Shown here: positions 1-9,718 of the stretch, in pieces | Layout: each line of letters opens with the position of its first letter | How positions within the stretch are numbered: the stretch's first letter is position 1 | Origin: Helianthus annuus | Lineage: Eukaryota; Streptophyta; Magnoliopsida; Asterales; Asteraceae | Reading direction: 5' to 3' | DNA: 64,000 nucleotides | Assembly (NCBI RefSeq): GCF_002127325.2 | Contig: NC_035436.2 | Coordinates: 122,670,771 to 122,734,770, forward strand | Program-made: the position numbers and the translations under genes | Notes under the pieces: model-generated | The model's input: the letters and a program-made list of their open reading frames with translations, nothing else | What the model was told of the DNA's origin: nothing | The model's database searches: none

Positions 1-1094
1 CCACTAACCATGGATTCATGCAGGATGCAGGTATCAACCATGCTATGGCTAAAGAACTGCAGAAACTGAAGGATATGATATCAAGTGTTCCAGGGGTGGT
101 CAAACCTATCCCGGAGATTGCAGATGGAAGCCATAAGGTATCTCGTTTTGCACCACCAATTTGTGATGCTGAGATACCCAAAAGATTCCATATTCCAACT
201 ATGAAGTTGTATGATGGTTCAACGGATACTGAGGAACACATAGCACAATACAGGGAAAGGATGGAGATCAATCCGATTCCAAAAAGGTTAAAGGAAGCGT
301 GCCTATGCAAGGGATTTGGATCCACTCTTACTGGATCAGCTCTCAAATGGCTGCTAAGTCTTCCCCCTTACTCTATTACTTCATTTGCCAATCTAGTTAA
401 CTTATTCAATAATCAATTTTCTTGTAGTAGAAAATTTGAACGATTAACTAGTGATTTATATAGGATAACTCAAGGTCATAATGAATCATTAAGGGATTAT
501 ATAACAAAATTTAGTAAAGAATCCTTGGACATTCCCAACTTGGATATAGCCACGGCTGTTGAGGCCTTCAAGATGGGATTGCTTAGGGATTCATTATTCT
601 ATGATGATCTTGTTATGACACCATGTAGGAACCTAGATGAAGTAAGGACTCGGGCACTCAGGTTCATCCGGCTAGAGGATGACAAGAGGATCCAGGAGAG
701 ACAAGCAGGATCCTCAAAACAAGAAAAGCAAGGATCCTCTTTCAAGAACAACAAATTCAAATCCTATAACAGAATTGACAACCAGAACGTGCATGTTGTT
801 GACCAAGAAGAGGATGATGAGGATTATCCTCCGATTTCTGAATACTGTTTTTCCGTTGATAACCATGAACTAATCCTTGCGATGCAGAATCTAGGAGAAA
901 AAGCCAGATGGCCCAGAAAAAATGACAAACCAGCTGCAACTAAAGACAAATCAAAGTGGTGTGCATACCATGAGGATTTTGGGCATTTAACAGAGGAATG
1001 CATCGTATTGAAAAAGGAAATTGGATATCTGCTGAGCAAGGGACATTTAAAAGAGTTGTTGGGAAGAAAAAAGCCAAGGACTCAGGATCCTTGA
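1..1094 (+). pseudogene. gag of Tat element 1 (5' end off window)
   Basis: The frame is already open at the left edge and matches the N-terminal Gag of element 2, so the start codon lies outside the window. The region from about residue 45 to 230 reads as a retrotransposon Gag domain (PF03732 type), the structural protein that packages element RNA. Near the end a zinc-knuckle-like motif is visible (CAYH, then GHLTEEC). The frame closes at 1094, just after a Thr-Gln-Asp-Pro, where element 2 carries about eleven more bases and stays open. I infer a small deletion that separates gag from protease here. Confidence 0.85.
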
Positions 1095-1749
1095 AAAAGC
1101 TCCAGCTCCTCCGGCAGATGCACAAGTGATAAACTTTATTTCTGGAGGATCAGACATCTGTGGTACATCCTTCTCAGCAGCTAAAAGGCATGCAAAGGAA
1201 GCTAAAATGGATAATGGAGAAAGACCTATTCGAACATCAAGTGTCTCAGAAGGAAAAGTGATAACCTTTGATGAGAATGATCACGTTGACATCCAGGATC
1301 CTCATCATGATAGTTTAGTTATTACTCTTTTTATTTCTAACCATTTTGTCCGCAGGATCCTTATTGACGGAGGAAGCTCAGTAAACATTATCCAGCTTGA
1401 TGTTCTGAAGAAAATGGGTATCCCTGAATCAGATATCACACCAAGATCCTCCGTGCTTGTAGGATTTAGTGGAGAAACTAAGAGAACACTGGGGGACATC
1501 AAACTCCCAATTTATGTGGAAGGATTACATAATTATCAAAAATTTTGTGTTACTGACTGTTTATCTTGTTGTAATGTTATCCTTGGCAGGCCCTGGATAC
1601 ACGATATGAAGGCAGTCCCATCCACCTACCATCAATGTGTGAAGCTCCCTAGCCCTTGGGGAATAGTCAAGATCGATAGTGATCAGCAGGAGGCTAAGGA
1701 TTGTTACACCTCATCAATGAAACCAGCCTCAAAATCAAGGGAGCAATAG
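1092..1749 (+). pseudogene. aspartic protease region, Tat element 1
   Basis: This encodes the retropepsin-type protease that cuts the polyprotein. The active-site motif reads RILIDGGSSVNII (around 1354-1393), with D-G-G in place of the retroviral D-T/S-G. A second conserved stretch is NVILGRPWIHD. The frame is shifted relative to gag by the small deletion near 1092. It ends at a UAG at 1747-1749 that element 2 shares at the same place. The next codons stay open in the same frame into reverse transcriptase, so I treat this stop as a recoding site rather than damage. Confidence 0.8.
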
Positions 1750-1755
1750 CAATTA
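1744..1755 (+). promoter_or_regulatory. candidate UAG readthrough site (element 1)
   Basis: The codons read CAA TAG CAA TTA. UAG followed by CARYYA is the established leaky-stop context of tobamoviruses, where a few percent of ribosomes read through. The downstream frame runs open from 1750 into the reverse transcriptase. The same twelve bases occur at the same place in element 2. The inferred role is to set the ratio of Gag-protease to the longer product with polymerase. Confidence 0.65.
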
Positions 1756-2775
1756 AAGTATCCTCCAAGGGATGTCTTGGAGGCAAGAGAGCAGGATGTG
1801 GACGAAATCCTCATGGATCCTGATGATCCTGAATCCAAAATCTATATCGGATCAGGGATCCTTGGCAAGATGAAAGAAGACCTTGTATCCTTCCTCAAAA
1901 GAAGAAAATCTACCTTTGCATGGAAACATGAGGATATGACAGGTATATCTAAGGATATTATCACTCATAAACTTGGCATTGACAGGTCATTCAAACCAAT
2001 CCATCAAAAAAGGAGGAAGTTTGCACTAGAAAGGAATGCCATTATCCAGGAAGAGGTAGAGAGATTGCTACGAGCAGGTATGATTAGAGAAGTAAAATAT
2101 CCAAGATGGCTGGCCAATGTGGTTGTTGTTCAAAAGAAAATTGGAAAGTGGAGGGTATGTGTCGATTTTACTGATTTAAATAAGGCATGTCCCAAGGATC
2201 CTTTCCCATTACCCCACATTGACTCCATGGTGGATGCAATGGCGGGTCATGAACTGTTAACCTTTATGGATGCTTCATATGGATTCCAACAAATTCAGAT
2301 GGAACCATCTGACCAAGAGGATACGGCTTTTATGACCCCAACTGGTTTATATTGTTATATTGCTATGCCGTTTGGATTAAGGAATGCAGGTGTAACATAT
2401 CAAAGACTGGTGAATATGATGTTCAAAGATCAGATTAGACAGACTATGGAAGTATACATAGATGATATGGTGGTGAAATCCATAAAAGCTGAGGATCACC
2501 TAAGAGACTTGGAGGAAGCATTTGATATCCTTGACAAATATAACATGAAGCTTAACCCTTCAAAATGTCACTTTGGTGTTAAAGCAGGTAAATTCTTAGG
2601 ATATATGGTAACCAAAAGGGGCATTGAAGCAAGCTCGGAACAAATCAAAGCATTAGTAAATATTAAATCTCCTGCCAACGCTAAGGATGTGCAAAGGCTA
2701 ACAGGCAGGATAGCAGCTTTAAACAGATTTATATCCAAATCCTCAGAAAAGTGTAAGAATTCTATGATATCCTAA
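1750..2775 (+). pseudogene. reverse transcriptase, Tat element 1
   Basis: This is an RNA-dependent DNA polymerase that copies element RNA into cDNA. Visible motifs include KWRVCVDFTDLNKACPKDPFP, the LLTFMDASYG aspartate, AMPFGLRNAG and the catalytic YIDD at 2455-2466. The C-terminal connection stretch (FLGYMVTKRGIEASSEQIKAL) is typical of Ty3/gypsy. The frame ends at 2775. By comparison with element 2 one base is missing near 2755-2760, which shifts the frame before RNase H. Confidence 0.9.
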
Positions 2776-3311
2776 GAAAGAACAAGAAATTCGAGTGGAC
2801 TGAAAAGCATGAGAGTGCTTTACAAGCCCTCAAAGAATACCTATCCTCAGCTCCAGCTTTGATGAAACCAGAAAAAGGAGACGTGTTATCCTTATATCTT
2901 GCGGTATCCTCGAAAGCAGTAAGTGCAGTCCTTGTTAAGGATCATGAAGGTACACAATATCCTGTCTATTATGTAAGTAAGAGTTTACTTGATGCTGAAT
3001 CCAGGTATTCACACCTTGAAAAGCTTATTCTTGCGTTAATTATGGCATCTACTAAGTTAAGACATTATTTTGAAACCCATGTTATTGTTGTTAGAACTAA
3101 TTTTCCAATTAAGAATGTCCTCAGGAAACCAGAGATGTTCGGAAGGATGGCTAAGTGGGCAGTAAAGCTTAGTGCCCATGATATAAGATATGAGCCTAGA
3201 ACAGCCATCAAATCTCAAGCATTAGCAGACTTTGTGGCTGATTTCAGTAGCGATTTACAAAAGGAAGCCGAATTGGAAGTCCAGCAGCTGGATGAGACCA
3301 AGGATCCTTAG
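2776..3311 (+). pseudogene. gypsy-type RNase H/tether, Tat element 1
   Basis: This is the RNase H-like domain found directly after reverse transcriptase in Ty3/gypsy (LYLAVSSKAVSAVLV, then YPVYYVSKSLLDAESRYSHLEKL). In Tat elements it precedes a second RNase H and may act as a tether. The open stretch runs 2859-3311 in a frame different from the polymerase because of the upstream single-base loss. It ends at TAG (3309-3311), where element 2 has TGG. That is a G-to-A change. Confidence 0.82.
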
Positions 3312-3690
3312 ATACTACATATTGATGGATCCTCAAATGTTAAAGGCACGGAACTTGGTATACTACTAAAATCGCCACAGGGGGGCATAATACCCCACTC
3401 CATAGCTTGTGAGTTCCAAGCCACTAACAATGAGGCTGAATATGAAGCCTTGATTGTTGATTTGCAAATTGCTAAGCATATGGGGATCAGGTATCTTGAG
3501 GTATACGTGGATTCATTGTTAATCACTAATCACTTTAATGGATCCTATGCTGTTAAAGGTGAAAAACTAACCAAATATTTAAAGATAGTCAAAGAATTGG
3601 CACTCTCCTTTGTTTTCTTTAGTTTGACACAGGTACCAAGGGAAGAAAATACAGAAGCTGATGCATTGGCTAATCTTGGATCATCCTTGA
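3312..3690 (+). pseudogene. archaeal-type RNase H (second RNase H), Tat element 1
   Basis: A second, complete-looking RNase H follows: DGSSNVKG, then NNEAEYEAL, then VYVDSLL and ENTEADALANLGSS. These give the acidic D-E-D-D set. A second RNase H of this archaeal/plant type is known in the Tat clade. It would degrade the RNA strand during cDNA synthesis. It is in the same frame as the region before it, so only the TAG at 3309 interrupts the protein. Confidence 0.8.
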
Positions 3691-5054
3691 AGATCCCAGA
3701 GGATATAAGTATCCCCATCATCCATATCCTGACCCCTGCTATTAAAAATCATGTGACCATGGAAATAGAAGACGATTCTGCAATGATCCCTAGTGAGGAT
3801 ACTCAATCCTATCCAGGATCATGGATCTCACCAATCATGAGATACTTACAACACGGGGAGATTCCTATGGGAGAAAACCCTAGGGCTTTCAGAATTAAGG
3901 TATCTCAATTCACAATCTTAAATAATATGTTGTATAAGCAATCTCTTGCAGGACCATATTTGAGATGTATCGAGGATCCTGAAGTTCAAGAAGTTTTAAA
4001 AGACTTCCACGAAGGAGATTGCGGAAACCACACTTGGGGCAGGGCATTGTTCTCAAGGATCTTATGGACAGGATACTACTGGCCAACTATGATAATGGAT
4101 GTTGTGGAGTATGCTAAGAAGTGTGATCCTTGTCAAAGACACAGCAATATCCTTCACCAACCGGCTGAATTTCTACATCCTATACCCTCCTCTTGGCCAT
4201 TTATGAGATGGGGGATGGATATAGTTGGCAAGCTCCCTAAGGCACCTGGTGGAAAAGTGTTCATGCTGGCTATGACTGATTACTTCTCCAAATGGATAGA
4301 GGCTGAAGCCTTTGCCCAAGTCAGAGAAAAGGAAGTTATATCCTTTATTAAAAGAAATATTATAACTAGATTTGGCATTCCTTCTGAAATTATATGTGAT
4401 AATGGTTCCCAATTTATTGGGAGCAGAACTACTAACTTTTGTGACAGCTGGGGGATTAAGATGATAACATCAACACCAGTCCACCCACAAGCTAATGGTC
4501 AAGCAGAATCATCCAACAAGATCATCATCAACAATCTGAAGAAGAAACTTGGATCCAAGAAGGGGAAATGGGCAGAAGAATTACCTTATGTGCTTTGGGC
4601 TGATAGGACAACCCCCAAGAATGCTACTGGTCAAACACCATTCTATTTGGTATTTGGGGCAGAATCAGTAATCCCAACAGAAATGGTGGTTCCAACTGCT
4701 AGAACAAGTACCCGTGATCCTGAGGAGTATGATGAAAACCTGGCTCAAGACTTGGATACTATTGAAGAAATCAGGGATCTGGCTAGGATAAGGATGGCTA
4801 GCTACCAACAAAGAATGGCTGGTGCTTACAACAAAAATGTCAGGATAAGGAAATTCCAAGTTGGGGATATGGTATTGAGAAAATCATTCCAGAATACCAC
4901 CAATCATGCTGATGGGAAATTGGCACCAAAATGGGAAGGCCCTTATTTGATTGAAGCCGAAGCAGGAAAGGGGGCATATAGATTGCTAACCATGGAAGGT
5001 AATTTGTTACCAAGAGCCTGGAATGCTGTCCACTTGAAGAAATATTTCATGTGA
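3691..5054 (+). pseudogene. integrase, Tat element 1
   Basis: This is the integrase that joins cDNA into the genome. A zinc-binding HHCC region is recognisable (HEGDCGNH, then CDPCQRH). The catalytic triad is D (MDIVGKLP, near 4218), D (CDNGSQF, near 4398) and E (NGQAESS, near 4506), with 35 residues between the last two. A C-terminal GPYLIEAEAGKGAYRL segment resembles the usual GPF/Y module. The frame is open from 3450 to the TGA at 5052-5054. I see no chromodomain, as expected for Tat. Confidence 0.88.
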
Positions 5055-6478
5055 GCAGGATCCTCCTGACACATATGATCCTTACATTAGAGGTATCCTT
5101 GAAGGATCCTTGAGGTGTCAATGATCCTTACTCCGGTAATATCCTAATTTTGAACTATTTTATTTTCTTATTTTATTATTTAAGGATAAGGATCATGTAT
5201 CCTTAATCCTTCTCTCATAAGATTTCGAGTTTTGATAGTCCAGGTATCCTTAGCATATTGTCGACAATCTTCAGAAGCAATTCAGATCCTTGGGTTTAAC
5301 CCCAGTTATTTGGGCTTGTCCCCAGTTTCGCCTGTAGCGCACGATGATCCTGGTATAGTTCAAGTCTTTGGGACCAGTACTCACTTTAGGGGCTGATAAT
5401 TCCATCGTACTGGCTATACCTAGGATCCTACGTATAATGGTAGACGTACCATACATCCATTCCTAAGGTTTCTAACATTTTCACGTTAGCTAAGGTTCTG
5501 GCATTATCATGTCACTAAGTTTGGATAGTCGCCAGTAAGGGCCATACTCCAGTTCACCTATGATCCTTGGGCTTGTCCCCAGTTATCCTTTGGGCTTGTC
5601 CCCAGTTATCCTTTGGGCTTGTCCCCAGTTATCCTTTGAATTGTTGGGCTTGTCCCCAGTTACTAACTTGTCTTTTGTATTGGCTCAGTTCCAAGTTATA
5701 TTCTATTTTCAGGTTTTCGAAGTTAAACAACTAAGGATCCTCAATCCCTGTTATCTACTAAGGTTTTTCTTATGTTTACCCTGGTTACAGTATTAAAGGT
5801 AAGGATCCTAACTTGGATTCTCAGGTATGATCCTTAACTATTTTTGATTTTATTCATTATTCATTTGAATAACCCTTATATTTTGACAACTGAACCTATG
5901 ATCCTTAAAATAAACTACTTTTTGAAAGTTTTCGACTATAGGATATTTGATCCTGGATCATATCCTAAATTTCTTAAACATAATTTGCTTAACTTTTCTT
6001 ACTCAGACAAGTATAAATCAAAACAATTGAAAGTTTAAAGGATATACAAGGATAACATCACAGGATAAGTCAAAAGTTAAAAGTTTTATTCATTCACAAA
6101 ATATTTAACCCTTTAAAGTTGTCAAAATTGCCAACCCACGTTTCTAGCAGTGCAAGAAATAAAGGTCGGCAGGATAACAAGTGGCTTCTACCAGCAAAAC
6201 GTGGCCCGTCCACATGGGTTGGCAAAGGGTGTCCATTGTTCATGCGGTCATAGCAGTGCAAGAAATAAAGGTCGGCAGGATAACAAGTGGCTTCATCCCC
6301 CAAACAGAGGATCCCTCCACCACCTATTATCCTACCTATTGTTCAAAGGATCATGGATCCTTACCCTAAAAACTATTGTTCAAAGTACAAACCATCAAAC
6401 TATCCAAACAAACAACCACTAAACAAAATTGGGCTCCGGCTAAGTCTCGAAATTTCCATCATCGCCCAATCCTGCAGC
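5055..6478. other. untranslated spacer between integrase and antisense gene, element 1
   Basis: No protein-coding signal was found on either strand. The spacer holds many GATCC/GGATC words and a tandem array at about 5563-5663. A direct duplication of about 41 bases lies at 6148-6188 and 6249-6290 (period about 101); element 2 has a single copy. The equivalent spacers of elements 2 and 3 are similar in order. Confidence 0.7.
5563..5663 (+). repeat. tandem array of GGGCTTGTCCCCAGTT units, element 1
   Basis: Four units of GGGCTTGTCCCCAGTT joined by ATCCTTT or similar, period about 22, with a diverged pair at 5290-5325. Short tandem arrays after pol are a known habit of Tat/Ogre elements. The half-complementary unit (GGG and CCCC) could form short hairpins in RNA. 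Confidence 0.85.
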
Positions 6479-8086
6479 TCAATCCTTCGCTGCACCATCA
6501 CCACCAGCTCCGCTTGCCTCACCACCCTGGTCCTTGCCAGTGCCTCCACCCTCAAGCATCGGGATCTCCTCATCCTCTTCATCATCCTCCAGTTCAGCCA
6601 GCCTAGCCTTCCAGCCTTCGACATCCCAGGTGCTCTTATCAAAAGCAGGATCCTGAGCTTCCATGGCCATTTGCAGCTGGATCTTGTACATAGCTATTGC
6701 GGCAGAGACCTTGGCATCCTGGGTGATCTTGTGCTTCTCATAGTCAAAGTTGATCAGCATCTTGGTAGCATCATTCTTGGTGGCCTGGAGCTCCTTCTGA
6801 AGATCGGCTATCTTGAGATCCTTCAACACCCCAACCTGTTGAAGGTCAGCAATCTGGCGATCCTGATCCTCAACATGGCCAACATATGTCTCTATCTCAG
6901 CAAATTTCTACAAGGAAGACAAATGATGTCAGAAGCCAAGTGATCCTTAGACTAGCAGGATACACAAGCAGGGACAGTGATCCTTACCTCGTTGATGTAA
7001 TCCAGACACTGTTGGCGGAGCAGGGGCAGACCTTGCAAATCCTCAGCTTTAGAGGCCTTTCTCTTCTTGCCTCCCTTTCCCCTGATAGGTGCTTTAGGGG
7101 CCGAAGCAGTTGGGCTAGCAGCAGGAGTCTTCTTCTTAGAGGATTTGACGTTAGTAAGATCAGTGATGCCGAACTTTGAGGAAGATTTGGTGGATTTTCC
7201 AGCGCCTGCACAACCAAAACAAGATAAGTATCTTAATTTTATTTGACTCTCATTATATAAATACTCCTTAAATAAGGATACTTACTTGACATTGTGACAG
7301 AAGCAGAGGATACTTCCTGAGAATCCTGGGTGGTGATCTTGAAAGTTCTTATTTCCGGATCAAGCTTCTTAAAGGCCAAGAGTCTCTCTTTTGCAGCAGG
7401 AGTCAACTTAAGATGTGAAACGGAGATAGCTTCACAACAAGAAAACAACAGAACATCAGTGATCCTTATACTAAAGGATAAGTTCTACGGTGATCCTTCC
7501 TAGGATCCTCTATCCTACCATGGGTAGCCCACTTCTTGGGCAAATCCTTCCCATCAGGGATGGTATCTCTCCTTACAAAAAAGAACCGCCGCTTCCAGTT
7601 GGTGTCATTCTTGGTAGCCTTGAAGATCGGATGCTCCTCCCCAGGTCTACGTTTGAACAGATAACGATGGGAACCAAAGGTGGTCAGATCGTACAGCTCA
7701 CCTAACTCGGCCATACCTAAGTCTATCCCCTCTTGCTCGATGATCCTCTCAAGGGTATACAAAACCCTCCAGATCATCGGCATAGCCTGGATATAGGATA
7801 TGCCGGTCAAAGAGAAGAAGGCCTGGGTGAAGGCTGGAAAGGGATACGTGTAACCTATGGCAAACGGGGTCACAGGAAAGGCAACCCATGAATCGGAGGT
7901 ATGATCGCTCAGGGCAGAAGGATCATAGGCTTTGAACACAGTATTTGCAGGAAAACAGCACCAAATCCTGTCAATTTGGGGATCAGTGAAGATGCAGCGT
8001 TCTTTAGCAGAGTCTGTGATGATCCCTTGGCCCTTGAAGGGGCTTTCCTTCTGAAGATCCTTGGCAGGAGAATTCCGGAGCAACAT
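6479..8086 (-). CDS. antisense four-exon accessory gene of Tat element 1
   Basis: This gene faces pol. The proposed exons on the minus strand are 8086-7519, 7429-7286, 7205-6988 and 6907-6479, all with GT-AG introns. They join to 1359 bases, 452 residues, with no stop. Exon 1 holds a conserved globular domain (YPFPAFTQAFFSLTG, AMPMIWRVLYTLERI, WKRRFFFVRRD) that resembles the 'putative gypsy type transposon' family seen in plant Tat elements. Exon 3 is basic (KGGKKRKASK), a likely nuclear localisation signal. Exon 4 looks like an acidic coiled coil. It has its own TATA box at 8225-8232. Antisense genes are known in Grande-type Tat elements, but their function is not established. The splice sites are my inference, supported by the same sites in two further copies. 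Confidence 0.75.
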
Positions 8087-8224
8087 TTTGAACGAAATAG
8101 ATACAAGAAGAAAAACAGAGCAAGCAAGAGAGAAGATGAAGGGGAATACCTGTTCAATCCTCTGGTTGCGATTATAAAGGGAGAAGTTCTTGATTTTAAA
8201 TGCAAACGATCCTATCCCTATCTC

Positions 8225-8270
8225 TATTTATAATCATGATTTGTGCAGGGTTGTCACCTCCGTGACGTCA
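8225..8270 (-). promoter_or_regulatory. antisense gene promoter, element 1
   Basis: On the minus strand TATAAATA (8232-8225) lies about 140 bases before the antisense start codon. Next to it is TGACGTCA (8263-8270), a bZIP-type palindrome. AACGG words follow at 8278 and 8297. The TATA and TGACGT parts recur at matching places in elements 2 and 3. Confidence 0.6.
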
Positions 8271-8389
8271 TGATTGCAACGGATAGTTCGTTCACAACGG
8301 CTATATATCCGTTGAGTTAGTTACAGATAAGATCAGCAAAATATAACTCGTTAATATTATATAATTACTCCTTATATTTTGGGGGCAAT

Positions 8390-8923
8390 TGTTAGGGCAG
8401 GATTTTTAATGACCTGTGATCCTTACCTAATATCCTAATAATGATCCTTGTTTCTGTGGCAGATAGTGATCCTCAGAAGAACTTCAGGATCAGGATAATG
8501 GATCATCCTAAGGATCCTCATACCAACGATTGTTCTCTTTGAATTTAATGTTGTTTTGCAGGAATTACGAGTTGGACCTGGTCTTGGCAACGTTATTAAG
8601 GAATCTTTCACGCTAATTTCGCACATGCATAACCAGAAATAGACGTTGTGGAGAATATGGAAACTTAGCACAAATTACGGGCAATTAGTTAGGCTAAATT
8701 TACTTCTGTTTCTAAAGGGGTAACAAGCTAGTAGTTAGGTGACTTACCTAAATTCAACCACACACACTTATATAAAGGGCACTCTCAAGCATTCGGAGGG
8801 GACGACACATTTCTTACACGCTCTAGCATATTACACCATAGTGATCCTTGTACCTAGCTCGTTATCATCCGAAGTTGTAAACATTGTTTATTATATTGGA
8901 GTTTGGTGATCGGTAGTTTCCAT
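8390..8923 (+). mobile_element. 3' LTR of element 1, left portion
   Basis: The LTR starts TGTTAGGGC directly after the polypurine tract ATTTTGGGGGCAA (8376-8388). A TATA box is visible (TATATAAAG near 8769). The LTR is cut after 8923 by element 2. Its continuation is at 19164-19351. The last five bases here, TCCAT, are the target duplication of element 2. Confidence 0.9.
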
Positions 8924-9641
8924 TGTTAGGGCTGGATTTTTATGATATGTGATCCTTACATGTGATCCTAACCAGTGATCCTTGTTTCTTTAGCAGATAG
9001 TGATCCTCAGCAGGACTTCAGGATCAGGATCATGGACCATTATAGGATCCTCATGCTAACAGTTACCTTCATTGAATTAAATGATATTTTGCAGGAACAT
9101 CTAGCAGGATCCGCTCTTAGCATCACGATCAAAGGACGCGTCTTTACAATTATAGCATGTGCTTAATCGGAGATGGACGTTGCAAAGGATATGGAAACTT
9201 GGCATGATTTAAGGGCGACAATTTAGGCTAGATTTACTTTTATTTCTAAAGGGGTAATGAGCTGATTATTAGTCTTTTTACCTAAAATAGGTCACCTACA
9301 CTTGTATATATAACACTCTTCCCCATTCGGAAGAACACACAACATAATCCTCACACGCTTAGACACTCGAAACTATAGTGATCCTTGTACTCAACTCATT
9401 ATCATCCGAAGTTGTAACCATTTTTCTTATATTGAAATTTGGTGATCGGTAGTTGCCATCACCCGAGGTTTTTTATGCCGGAGATCATACATTGATCAAG
9501 GGCTTTTTCCTCGTATAAATCATTGTGTTTTTGCATACTTCATACTGAAGTGATCCTTTACTTTTTCAATAAACCAAGCATCATACCCCGTTTACGTAGA
9601 GTTTGGTTGTATTATCCTTGTGTGATTTTTTGACCAAAACA
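8924..9641 (+). repeat. 5' LTR of element 2
   Basis: The LTR runs from TGTTAGGGC to CCAAAACA, 718 bases. TGTATATATAAC near 9303 is a candidate TATA box. GATCC or GGATC words recur about nine times. The primer-binding site follows two bases after its end. Confidence 0.95.
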
Positions 9642-9644
9642 GTT

Positions 9645-9662
9645 TGGCGCCCACCGTGGGGC
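9645..9662 (+). other. primer-binding site, element 2
   Basis: TGGCGCCCACCGTGGGGC lies three bases after the LTR end. TGGCGCC followed by a G-rich run is the usual primer-binding site form of Tat-type plant elements, where a host tRNA 3' end primes minus-strand cDNA. I do not assign the tRNA. Confidence 0.85.
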
Positions 9663-9718
9663 AATTGGTGCTTCATTCATAAGAAAACCTTTTGTTCGAA
9701 ATCATTTCAAAGAATTAC

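Larger units (their letters stand above)
1..8923 (+). mobile_element. Tat-type Ty3/gypsy element 1, left part
   Basis: This is an LTR retrotransposon whose 5' LTR and first part of gag lie left of the window. The order seen is gag, protease, reverse transcriptase, two RNase H domains, integrase, a region with tandem repeats, an antisense gene, polypurine tract, 3' LTR. Two RNase H domains plus a long region after pol are known marks of the Tat/Ogre/Retand group. The 3' LTR is cut at 8923 by element 2 and resumes at 19164-19351. The gag-pol frame is broken in several places, so this copy cannot make a complete Gag-Pol. Confidence 0.9.

Noticed and set aside
5563..5663. CRISPR-like array
   Set aside because: The linkers between units are 6-10 bases and similar to each other, the genome is plant nuclear DNA and no cas gene is present. 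It is a retrotransposon tandem array.
6287..7179. Plus-strand frames of 90-218 residues over the antisense gene of element 1
   Set aside because: They are shadows of the minus-strand exons. They have no domain, and the equivalent frames in elements 2 and 3 differ in length.
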